Shown: positions 8,478-15,985 of the stretch, piece by piece | Layout: each line of letters starts with the position of its first letter | Position numbering within the stretch: the stretch's first letter is position 1 | Assembly (NCBI GenBank): GCA_030152565.1 | Contig: JASLJE010000004.1 | Location: 1-64,000 of the forward strand | Source of the DNA: Peptoniphilaceae bacterium | GTDB lineage: Bacteria > Bacillota > Clostridia > Tissierellales > Peptoniphilaceae | Direction of reading: 5' to 3' | DNA: 64,000 bases | Notes under the pieces: generated by a model | What the model was told of the DNA's origin: nothing | The model's input: the letters and a program-made list of their open reading frames with translations, nothing else | Database searches by the model: none | Program-made: the position numbers and the translations under genes

Positions 8478-9695
8478 ATGAACTGTATAGTAGGACAGTC
8501 GGGTGGACCGACAAGTGTAATAAATAGTACCTTGGCAGGCGTTATCAAGGCGGCCTTTGACAAGGATTTTGACAAGGTATTTGGAAGTAGACACGGAATT
8601 GAGGGAATAATTAATGACCAGATTGTTGAGTTTGACAAGGATAAATTCAATGATAATTATGAGAGGTTAATGGCAAGACCTGCAGCGGCCTTGGGCAGTT
8701 GTAGATATAAGTTGCCAGAAGACTTGGAAGATGAAGTTTATGAAACTATATTTAATAGATTGAAAGAACTAGAAATTAGCCACTTGGTATACATAGGTGG
8801 TAATGATTCCATGGATACTGTAATGAAGTTAAATGCCTATAAGAAGAAAAATAACCTTGAAGGCATCTACATTATGGGGGCTCCAAAAACCATAGACAAT
8901 GACCTTTTTGGCATGGATCACTCACCAGGCTTTGGCTCAGCTGCAAAATTTGTAGCAGGCCATCTTATGACAGTTAGAATAGATGCGGATATCTATGACT
9001 TAGAATCAGTATCTGTAGTTGAAATCATGGGAAGAAATGCAGGCTGGTTAACAGCTAGTGCCCTACTTGCCAACAAGGAAAGAGAGATGGTGAACCTAGT
9101 TTACCTAAGTGAAATGGACCTTTCCAAGGAAGAGCTTTTAGAAGATGTAAAAAAAGCCTTAAAAAAAGATAAGAATGTAATTATAGCTGTAAGTGAAGGC
9201 TTTATGGATAGGGAAGGCTACTTTAAGACCTCCCATGTTCAAAGTCATGACAGTGGCTTTAACCACCCTATGGTGGCTGGTGTTGGTAAGAACATAAGTG
9301 ACTACCTACATGAAGAATTAGATATAAAAACCAAGGCTATAGAATTAAATATACTTCAAAGAACTAGTATGCTGATCAGTGAAACAGACGCTAGGGAAGC
9401 CTACCAATTAGGCTATAAGGCTGTAGAATATGGACTAGAAGGCCATAGCGGTGTTGTATCAACTCTTTATAGGGATGAAGAAGCTGATGACTATAGGGTA
9501 ATATATGATTATGTAGCAGTTGAGACAATAGCCAACAAGGAAAAGAAAATTCCAAGTGATTGGTTTAATGAAAAAGACAATAGCTTTGACCAAAAGCTAA
9601 TAGACTATTTAGAACCTTTAATAAAAGGAGAGATAAGACAGGAAATGGTAGATGGTCTACCAGCCTTTATCACCCTGGATGAATTAATAAAATAA
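8478..9695 (+). CDS. 6-phosphofructokinase, probably pyrophosphate-dependent
   Basis: A 405-residue phosphofructokinase with the N-terminal GQSGGPTSVIN loop, GGND (107-110) and PKTIDND (136-142). ATP-dependent enzymes normally have GGDG and PGTIDND. The Lys in PKTIDND and the non-Gly residue after GGN are typical of pyrophosphate-using enzymes, so PPi is the likely phosphoryl donor in fructose-6-phosphate phosphorylation. Length also suits that group. The ribosome site AAAGGGG precedes ATG 8478. It lies directly after the two-component system and may share its transcript, although a TATAAT at 8441-8446 could be its own promoter. Confidence 0.85.
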   Translation: MNCIVGQSGGPTSVINSTLAGVIKAAFDKDFDKVFGSRHGIEGIINDQIVEFDKDKFNDNYERLMARPAAALGSCRYKLPEDLEDEVYETIFNRLKELEISHLVYIGGNDSMDTVMKLNAYKKKNNLEGIYIMGAPKTIDNDLFGMDHSPGFGSAAKFVAGHLMTVRIDADIYDLESVSVVEIMGRNAGWLTASALLANKEREMVNLVYLSEMDLSKEELLEDVKKALKKDKNVIIAVSEGFMDREGYFKTSHVQSHDSGFNHPMVAGVGKNISDYLHEELDIKTKAIELNILQRTSMLISETDAREAYQLGYKAVEYGLEGHSGVVSTLYRDEEADDYRVIYDYVAVETIANKEKKIPSDWFNEKDNSFDQKLIDYLEPLIKGEIRQEMVDGLPAFITLDELIK

Positions 9696-9704
9696 GGAGT
9701 AGGA

Positions 9705-10529
9705 ATGAATATTTTAGTTACTTTAGATAAGAATTATTTAAATCCCTTAATAGTAATGCTTAAGAGTCTAAGTTTGGTTCAGGATGAGGACTTGGATGTT
9801 TATACTATTCACAGGACCTTGGAAGAAGAGGATTTTGCTTATATTGAAGAGAATATAAATTGTCCTAGATTAAAGCTTCACTCTATAAAGATAGATGAAG
9901 AGAATTTGAGAACGGCTAAGACCACTAAAAGATACAATCTAGAAATGTATTTTAGAATATTTGCAGCCAAGTACCTGCCAGAGGATATGGATAAGATCCT
10001 ATACTTGGATCCAGACCTAGTGGTGATAAATCCTTTAAATGACCTTTATAATATGGATATAGAAGGCTACTTTTTTGCAGCTGCATCCCATGTTAAAAAG
10101 GGACTTAAGACCTTTAATGAAATAAGGCTGACAACTAAACTGGAGGGACCCTATATAAATTCTGGTGTCATGTTAATGAATCTTAAGGAACTAAGAGAAA
10201 AACAAAACTACGATGAGGTATTTGACTATATTGAGGACAAGAACAATCAGTTGATCCTACCGGACCAGGATGTAATCAGTGGACTTTATTCTGAAAAGAT
10301 CAAGGAGATAGACTCTTACAAGTACAATATGACTGAAAGAATCTATACCATAAAGAAACTAGCTGATGAAATGGACTTGGGCTGGGTGAGAAAAAACACT
10401 CACATTATCCACTATATAGGCAAGAATAAGCCTTGGAAACTTGATTATACAGGTAAATTAAATATATTTTTCTTTGAAGTTATGGGTACTCTACCTAGAG
10501 AGTTTAGAGAAAAATTCGAAATTAAATAG
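9705..10529 (+). CDS. Glycosyltransferase family 8 protein
   Basis: A 274-residue cytoplasmic GT8-type enzyme. Visible motifs are the N-terminal ILVTLDKNY strand, the metal-binding DPD within ILYLDPDLVV, INSGVMLMN, LPDQDV and the C-terminal HYIGKNKPW. GT8 enzymes are retaining transferases that use UDP-galactose or UDP-glucose. They often build lipooligosaccharide or glycoprotein glycans; the acceptor here is unknown. AAGGAG precedes ATG 9705, 9 nt after the PFK stop, so the two are cotranscribed. The end lies inside a palindromic terminator. Confidence 0.85.
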   Translation: MNILVTLDKNYLNPLIVMLKSLSLVQDEDLDVYTIHRTLEEEDFAYIEENINCPRLKLHSIKIDEENLRTAKTTKRYNLEMYFRIFAAKYLPEDMDKILYLDPDLVVINPLNDLYNMDIEGYFFAAASHVKKGLKTFNEIRLTTKLEGPYINSGVMLMNLKELREKQNYDEVFDYIEDKNNQLILPDQDVISGLYSEKIKEIDSYKYNMTERIYTIKKLADEMDLGWVRKNTHIIHYIGKNKPWKLDYTGKLNIFFFEVMGTLPREFREKFEIK

Positions 10530-10547
10530 TCGCCTAGGCGACTATTT
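10524..10547. terminator. Bidirectional terminator overlapping two stop codons
   Basis: AAATAGTCGCC (10524-10534) and GGCGACTATTT (10537-10547) form a near-perfect 24-bp palindrome. It contains the TAG of the GT8 gene and touches the stop of the convergent chromate-family gene, leaving only 16 bp between coding regions. Confidence 0.75.
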
Positions 10548-11112
10548 ATAGTTTAAATATTATTCCAAAGACCGCACCTAGAAAAATTATTAAAGTAGGG
10601 TGTAGGTCTTTTTTTCTATTGATTAGAAGTCCTAAGAGGATGAAAAATACTAGGGACTTAAGCTTAAAAAGATCTAGTAAATTACCGCTGGTCCTATAGA
10701 CATCCAGGTTAAATAAGGTCAGTAGGATAACTGTGGATACAGCACCCAGGATAAGGCCAGAAGAAGCAGGTCTTATACCATTTAAAAGCCTTTTAACATA
10801 GGGATTATCATGGAACTTGTTCAAGAGCCTGGCAATAATAATTATTATTACAAAGGACGGTAGGACCAAACTAAAGGTGGCTACTAGGGAGCCTAATACA
10901 CCTGCTGCCTGGTAGCCAGCATAGGTTGATATGTTTATTCCTATGGCTCCAGGTGTAGACTCAGATATTGCTATCATATTCAAGAGTTCCTTCTTGGTAA
11001 ACCAGTCGTATTTTTGAGTTAAATCCATGAGAAAGGGAATGGTTGCTAGGCCTCCTCCTATGGAAAAAAGTCCAACTTTAAAAAATTCTATAAATAAGTT
11101 TAAAAAGATCAT
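10546..11112 (-). CDS. Chromate transporter family protein (half-size, second subunit)
   Basis: A 188-residue membrane protein with about five hydrophobic segments. It has the CHR-family motif FSIGGGLATIPFL near the N-terminus and ESTPGAIGIN in the middle. CHR proteins are proton- or anion-coupled exporters named for chromate; the natural substrate is often unknown. Short CHR proteins work as pairs, and the other half is encoded immediately upstream on the same strand with a 4-nt ATGA overlap. Confidence 0.88.
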   Translation of the reverse strand: MIFLNLFIEFFKVGLFSIGGGLATIPFLMDLTQKYDWFTKKELLNMIAISESTPGAIGINISTYAGYQAAGVLGSLVATFSLVLPSFVIIIIIARLLNKFHDNPYVKRLLNGIRPASSGLILGAVSTVILLTLFNLDVYRTSGNLLDLFKLKSLVFFILLGLLINRKKDLHPTLIIFLGAVFGIIFKL

Positions 11113-11633
11113 TTGTCACCTCCTAGTAAAAGTCCAGCCAAACCAGCACCCAGTACTATAAAGATTGGGCTTAGGCTAAAAAAGGCCAGGAGAACAAAGG
11201 CTGCTATACTTATTGTCCAGCTTAAAATAGAGCCTTCATTTTTCTTTAGCATGCCATAGATGCTTTTTAGAACTAGGGCTATAACTGCCACCCTAATGCC
11301 TTGAAGCATGTTTTCCACAAAGGCAAGATGGGATATCTTGTCTAGGACATTGGCTATGGCCAAGATGATTAGGATAGATGGGGTGATAAAGCCAAGTACA
11401 GCAGCCAGAGCGCCACCAACCCCCTTATTCTTATAGCCTATAAAGGTGGACGTATTAAGGGCAATTATACCAGGAGTGGATTGGCCTATGGCATAGTACT
11501 CCATGATTTCTTCCTGGCTGGCCCACTTTTTATTTTCAACTATTTCCCTTTGTAGGAGGGGAAGCATGGCATAGCCTCCGCCAAAAGTAACAGCGCCGAT
11601 TCTAGCAAAAGTGATAAATAAATCAAATAACAT
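11109..11633 (-). CDS. Chromate transporter family protein (half-size, first subunit)
   Basis: A 174-residue partner of the next gene, with FGGGYAMLPLL near the N-terminus and QSTPGIIALN in the middle. I start at the ATG whose first base is 11633 because AAGGAG lies 7 nt upstream. A longer frame reaching 11681 adds only an AT-rich, Ile/Asn-rich leader. An extended -10 promoter (TGTTATAAT on the minus strand, hexamer 11667-11662) lies between it and the divergent CapA gene. Confidence 0.88.
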   Translation of the reverse strand: MLFDLFITFARIGAVTFGGGYAMLPLLQREIVENKKWASQEEIMEYYAIGQSTPGIIALNTSTFIGYKNKGVGGALAAVLGFITPSILIILAIANVLDKISHLAFVENMLQGIRVAVIALVLKSIYGMLKKNEGSILSWTISIAAFVLLAFFSLSPIFIVLGAGLAGLLLGGDK

Positions 11634-11674
11634 AATAACTCCTTTTTTATTAATAATAATTATTATAACACTAA

Positions 11675-11703
11675 TGGACATAAAAAAATTAATTTACTAT
11701 AAT
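11675..11703 (+). promoter_or_regulatory. Promoter of the CapA-like gene
   Basis: TGGACA (11675-11680), 17 bp, TATAAT (11698-11703). The -10 covers an in-frame ATG at 11702, which argues that the real start is ATG 11720. Confidence 0.7.
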
Positions 11704-11719
11704 GGATGAAGAGGTGGAT

Positions 11720-12967
11720 ATGAATAAGAAGAAGAGAATATTATCATTATTGTTAGTATTTGTTTTAATTTTTTCAGCCTGTGGCAAAAAACAAGATCCA
11801 GCAGAAGCCAGGCTAAATATAGTTAAGACAAATAAAATTGAAGAAGAAGCTAAGGATGGGCCGGGTGAAGACCCAGAAGAGGCTCCCGGGGAAGAGAAAG
11901 AGGATGAAGAAGGTCCCAAGACCATAAATATTGTGGCCATGGGAGATATCTTAAACCATATGCCAGTTATAGATTCAGCTAGAACAGCAGATGGATTTGA
12001 CTTTAGACCCCACTATGACGATATAAAACCAATAGTTGAAAAGGCTGACTTGGCCATAGCAAACTTTGAAAGTACCATGTCTAAAGAGTTGGGAGAATAT
12101 GAAACCTACCCACTATTTAATGTTCCAGATGAGGTGGCTGACGGTTTAAAGTATGCAGGCTTTGATGTTCTAACCACAGCCAATAACCACTGTAATGACT
12201 TTAAGAGGGATGGAATTATTCTTACCATTGACGCCATAGAAAAGGCGGGCTTAAAACACGTGGGAACCCAGAAGGAAAAACTAGAAGACAATAACCTTTA
12301 CATGGATGTGAAGGGGCTAAAGGTAGCCATAATATCTGTAACCCAATACTTTAATGGAACAGAAAGCTGGTTGAGTCCAGAAGACTTTGATGCCATGGTA
12401 AACCCTATAGGGGATGGAGAAAGAGTGGTAGAAGATATAAGGACCGCCAGGGAAAAAGGTGCAGACTTAGTAATAGTTTATCCTCATTGGGGAGAGGAAT
12501 ATATTCTTAGATCCAATGACTATGAAAAGGCCATGGGAGAAAAGTTTATAGCTGCAGGAGCAGACCTTATTTTTGGTTCCCATGCCCATGTAGTCCAAGA
12601 GGCTAAAATGTATGATAAGGATGATGGCGGCAGAGGCTTTATTATTTACTCTATGGGAAATGCCATATCCAACCAGAGAATAGAGACCATGGGAGGCTAT
12701 ATAGGAGATGAACTAGCTTCTTATACTGAGATAGGAGTCTTGGTTTCTGTAGATGTGAAAAAAGAAGACGGCAGGGTAAATGTAGAGAAGGTTGATTTAA
12801 TACCAACCTGGGTAGACAAGACCGGTGATGGCCAAGGAAATAATAGTTTTAAGATCTTAAATACTAATAATTACCTGGAAAATGATGGGTCTATGGATGC
12901 CAATAAATTTAATAGGATTCAAAGTGCGAGACAGAAGGCTATTGAGGTTTTTGATTTTACCTTTTAA
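11720..12967 (+). CDS. CapA-like metallophosphoesterase-fold lipoprotein
   Basis: A 415-residue lipoprotein (lipobox FSAC, Cys21) with an acidic linker (about 40-66), then a PGA_cap/CapA domain of the calcineurin-like fold. Metal-site residues look intact: GDI (Asp76), NFE (Glu117), NNH (155-157), PHWG (His256) and GSHAH (His288, His290). CapA proteins take part in poly-gamma-glutamate capsule handling, but no capB/capC genes are nearby, so the substrate is open. GAGGTGG precedes ATG 11720. A hairpin separates it from a homologous gene immediately downstream. Confidence 0.85.
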   Translation: MNKKKRILSLLLVFVLIFSACGKKQDPAEARLNIVKTNKIEEEAKDGPGEDPEEAPGEEKEDEEGPKTINIVAMGDILNHMPVIDSARTADGFDFRPHYDDIKPIVEKADLAIANFESTMSKELGEYETYPLFNVPDEVADGLKYAGFDVLTTANNHCNDFKRDGIILTIDAIEKAGLKHVGTQKEKLEDNNLYMDVKGLKVAIISVTQYFNGTESWLSPEDFDAMVNPIGDGERVVEDIRTAREKGADLVIVYPHWGEEYILRSNDYEKAMGEKFIAAGADLIFGSHAHVVQEAKMYDKDDGGRGFIIYSMGNAISNQRIETMGGYIGDELASYTEIGVLVSVDVKKEDGRVNVEKVDLIPTWVDKTGDGQGNNSFKILNTNNYLENDGSMDANKFNRIQSARQKAIEVFDFTF

Positions 12968-12995
12968 TGAGAGTTCCCAGTGAACTCTTATTTTT
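12966..12995 (+). terminator. Terminator between the two CapA-like genes
   Basis: Arms 12966-12976 and 12982-12992 form an 11-bp stem with one G-T pair, followed by TTT. It overlaps the stop codon of the first gene. Confidence 0.65.
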
Positions 12996-13024
12996 AATAA
13001 GAGACCTGATAGATGGAGGAAAAA

Positions 13025-14527
13025 ATGGATAAGAAAAGATATATAGTTTTACTAATGGCCCTAGTTCTTATCCTTTCGTCATGTTATTATCCCATGCATG
13101 ATGGCAAGGGAAATACAATAAAAAACGAAAAGGATGGGGAAAAGGTCCTGGCCCTGATGAGGGGAGAAGTGGTTGAAGAGGAAGAGGAAGAAAAACCTCT
13201 TGAAAAACCTAAAAAGGCTAAGCTTATAGTTGGGGGAAATATACTGCCCCAAAGTCCTGTTATGGAGGCTTCCCTAGTGGGAGACCAGACCTATGACTTT
13301 AAGCCTATATTTGAAAACATAAAAGAAAGAGTAGACCAGGCAGACCTGGCTATTGCAAGCCTTGAGGGAAGCTTATCTGGAGATTTGGGAGCCTATTCAA
13401 CAGTGGGCCAATACAATTTACCTGATGAGATTTTAGAAGGACTTAAGTATGCAGGTTTTAACATGATAAATACTGCCACAGACAGGATTTTAGACTATGG
13501 AAAACCTGGCTTTGAAAGAAGTTTGGATAAGATTAAGGAGGTTGGCCTAGACAATATAGGTAGCCAAAAAGAAAAACTTGAAGACAGTAATGTCTATAAG
13601 GAAGTAGACGGCATAAAAATAGCAGTTATAGCTGCATCAGAATACTATAGTGACAAGGAAGATCTTATTAAGTCCCATGATATGGAAGGCCTTATAGATA
13701 AGATTGGTGATGGAGAAGACCTGGTAGAGAGAATAAATAGGGCCAGGGAAAAGTCTTCTGATCTAATCGTAGTTTATCTAAACTGGGGAGAGGACTATGC
13801 TAGCAAGGCCAATACTTATCAAAAGGACCTGGCCAAGAAATTAGCCCAGGCAGGAGCAGACTTAATAATAGGAACTAGGCCTCATATAGTTCAAGAAGTT
13901 GAATACTTAGATGGTAGGGATGGTAAAGAGAGCCTGGTAGCCTATTCCTTAGGAAATACTATATCCAACCAAAGGCTGGAAACCATGAGTGGCTATATGG
14001 ACCATAAATTGGCCCAGGCTACAGAAATAGGACTTTTATTGGATATAGATATAGTTAAGGAAGAGGGAAAGACCAGGATTGAAAAGGTTGATCAACTACC
14101 TATTTGGGTGGACAAGTCAGTTGATGAGAATGGTAAGACCAGCTATCTTATCTATGACAGCCTAAAGGAAAAGGATAATACTAGTCTAGCTGAAGAAAAA
14201 TTAGCTAGGATAAAGGATGCCATAAGCTTTATAGAAGATTTGACCAAGGGAAGATTTAGCTTGGGCCAGCCTGTAGAAGATAGAAATACTAATAGTTCTT
14301 TAGAGGAAAATTCAGTTCAAGAAAGACCAGTCCAGGAAGAAAACCCCTATGAAGAAAACTTAGATGGGGAAAGCGATAAAGAGGAAGTTCCAGGTCAAGA
14401 AATAAATCCAGATGGAACAAATCCACCTGAAGAAGGCCAGGATCAAATAGAGGAACCAACTAGTCCTCAAGTGGAAGAAAATCAAAATGAGGAAAATCCA
14501 GTTCAAGAAAATGGACAGGAAGAATAA
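13025..14527 (+). CDS. CapA-like lipoprotein paralogue with degenerate metal site
   Basis: A 500-residue lipoprotein (lipobox LSSC, Cys20), clearly homologous to the preceding gene through the CapA domain (shared EKLED, IGDGE, GNxISNQRxETM). Most metal-binding positions have changed: GD to GN (Asn72), NNH to TDR (152-154), PHWG to LNWG (Asn253) and GSHAH to GTRPH (Arg285). Only the Glu (114) and last His (287) remain. Activity is probably lost, suggesting a binding or structural role. The last ~95 residues are rich in Glu, Pro, Asn and Gln with repeated EN/PVQE units. ATG 13025 has GGAGG upstream; the earlier in-frame ATG at 13013 does not. Confidence 0.82.
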   Translation: MDKKRYIVLLMALVLILSSCYYPMHDGKGNTIKNEKDGEKVLALMRGEVVEEEEEEKPLEKPKKAKLIVGGNILPQSPVMEASLVGDQTYDFKPIFENIKERVDQADLAIASLEGSLSGDLGAYSTVGQYNLPDEILEGLKYAGFNMINTATDRILDYGKPGFERSLDKIKEVGLDNIGSQKEKLEDSNVYKEVDGIKIAVIAASEYYSDKEDLIKSHDMEGLIDKIGDGEDLVERINRAREKSSDLIVVYLNWGEDYASKANTYQKDLAKKLAQAGADLIIGTRPHIVQEVEYLDGRDGKESLVAYSLGNTISNQRLETMSGYMDHKLAQATEIGLLLDIDIVKEEGKTRIEKVDQLPIWVDKSVDENGKTSYLIYDSLKEKDNTSLAEEKLARIKDAISFIEDLTKGRFSLGQPVEDRNTNSSLEENSVQERPVQEENPYEENLDGESDKEEVPGQEINPDGTNPPEEGQDQIEEPTSPQVEENQNEENPVQENGQEE

Positions 14528-14552
14528 AAGTAGTTTCAGGACTACTTTTTTT
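14526..14552 (+). terminator. Terminator of the CapA-like pair
   Basis: AAAAGTAGT (14526-14534), loop TTCAGG, ACTACTTTT (14541-14549), then further T residues. Confidence 0.85.
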
Positions 14553-14565
14553 CTTTAGACCAATA

Positions 14566-14587
14566 TTAGAATAATATATTATTCTAA
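14566..14587. promoter_or_regulatory. 22-bp perfect palindrome, probable operator
   Basis: Half-site TTAGAATAATA (14566-14576) is followed directly by its exact reverse complement (14577-14587). It abuts a likely -35 TTGAGT (14588-14593), 18 bp before TATATA (14612-14617), the promoter of the flavoprotein gene. The outer TTAGAAT/ATTCTAA arms resemble PerR half-sites but are spaced 8 bp apart rather than 1. It lies upstream of the promoter and has no T-run, so it is not a terminator. Confidence 0.55.
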
Positions 14588-14645
14588 TTGAGTAAAAAGT
14601 GAAATAATAGGTATATATATATAAGTATATAAATTTGGAGGTATT

Positions 14646-15977
14646 ATGGAAGTAGTAATTATAGGAGGCATTGCAGCTGGTATGTCTATAGCTGCAAAGG
14701 CTAAGAGAGTTAATAGGAAGGCTAATATAACAGTTATTGAAAAGGAGAACTATGTTTCCTTTGGAGCTTGTGGGCTTCCTTATTATTTAGGTGGACAGTT
14801 TGATGATGGAAATATGATGATGGTTAGAAGTCCTGAGCAAATTAGGTCTGCAGGCATTAACCTTTTATTAGAGCACGAAGCTTTAGATATAGACTTTGCC
14901 AATAAGACTGTTAGGATCAAGGACTTGAAAAGCGGAGAAGAACTTACAAAGACCTATGATAAGCTTGCCATAGCTACAGGAGCTAGACCGATAATCCCTG
15001 ACCTAGAAGGCATAGATAGTGAAAACCTTTATACTATTACCAGACTAAATCAAGTTAGTGAATTTAAGGCTAGACTTGATGACTATGAAAATATAGTGGT
15101 GATAGGGGGAGGCTTTATTGGAGTAGAAACAGCTGAACAATTAGCCAACCTTGGAAAGAATGTCAGCCTGGTAAATAGGAGTAATGACCTTATGAGAAAG
15201 GCCTTTGACCCAGAGTTTTCAGAAAAAATTAAAATGGGCTTGGAGGAAGACCAGGTAAGAGTTCTAGTAAATAGCCAGTTGGAAGGCTTTAGACTAGAAG
15301 GAGAAAATATTAAAGAAGTCGTAACCAAGGATGAGACAATAAAGGCAGATGCTGTTGTCCTAGCCCTTGGATTTAAACCTAATACAGGCTTTATCTCAGA
15401 TGAAATAGAAAAATTACCTAATGGTGCCATAGTGATAGATGAGTATGGTAGAACATCTATAGAAGATGTCTACAGTGCAGGAGACTGTGCCAGCGTTGAA
15501 AACAAGTTGGAGGGAACTGTTTATTCTCCCCTTGCAACCTATGCCAATAAGATGGGTAGGCTAATAGGAGAAAATATAGTTTCAGATGAAGAAAGACCCT
15601 ATATAAAGGGACTGGGAAGTTCTATGGTAAAGGCTGGTAATTACGGAGCGGCTGTTACAGGACTTACAGAAAAAAGAGCCAAGGCCCTAGGCCTGGACTA
15701 TAAGACATCCATGGTAAAAACAAAAAACCATGCAGGCTACTGGCCTAAAAATCAAGCTGATATATTTATTAAATTGGTGTATGATAAGAAGACAAGAGTA
15801 ATTTTAGGTGGCCAAATATTTGGGGGCCAGGGAGCTGTTGAAAGGATACATGCCTTGAGTGTGGCTGTTTATAAGGAGCTAACTGTAGATGAGTTAGGCT
15901 TTATGGACTTTGCCTATGCACCTCCTTTTGCCAGTACTTGGGATGCCCTAAATGTGGCAGGCAATGCATCTAAATAG
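14646..15977 (+). CDS. CoA-disulfide reductase / NADH oxidase family flavoprotein
   Basis: A 443-residue FAD/NAD(P)-dependent oxidoreductase. It has an N-terminal FAD dinucleotide fold (VIIGGIAAGMS), the single redox Cys42 in SFGACGLPYYLGG, a second dinucleotide fold (VVIGGGFIGVE) and the FAD-contacting SAGDCA motif. The single-cysteine active site is shared by CoA-disulfide reductase, NADH oxidase and related peroxidases, and sequence alone does not separate them. It likely removes oxygen or maintains thiols in this anaerobe. The M18 peptidase follows after 8 nt, so the two are probably cotranscribed. A palindrome upstream suggests redox-dependent control. Confidence 0.88.
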   Translation: MEVVIIGGIAAGMSIAAKAKRVNRKANITVIEKENYVSFGACGLPYYLGGQFDDGNMMMVRSPEQIRSAGINLLLEHEALDIDFANKTVRIKDLKSGEELTKTYDKLAIATGARPIIPDLEGIDSENLYTITRLNQVSEFKARLDDYENIVVIGGGFIGVETAEQLANLGKNVSLVNRSNDLMRKAFDPEFSEKIKMGLEEDQVRVLVNSQLEGFRLEGENIKEVVTKDETIKADAVVLALGFKPNTGFISDEIEKLPNGAIVIDEYGRTSIEDVYSAGDCASVENKLEGTVYSPLATYANKMGRLIGENIVSDEERPYIKGLGSSMVKAGNYGAAVTGLTEKRAKALGLDYKTSMVKTKNHAGYWPKNQADIFIKLVYDKKTRVILGGQIFGGQGAVERIHALSVAVYKELTVDELGFMDFAYAPPFASTWDALNVAGNASK

Positions 15978-15985
15978 GAGGTAAA

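Noticed and set aside
13025..14527. Second CapA-like gene as a pseudogene
   Set aside because: The frame is intact over 500 codons with a good lipobox, ribosome site and terminator; only the metal site is changed.
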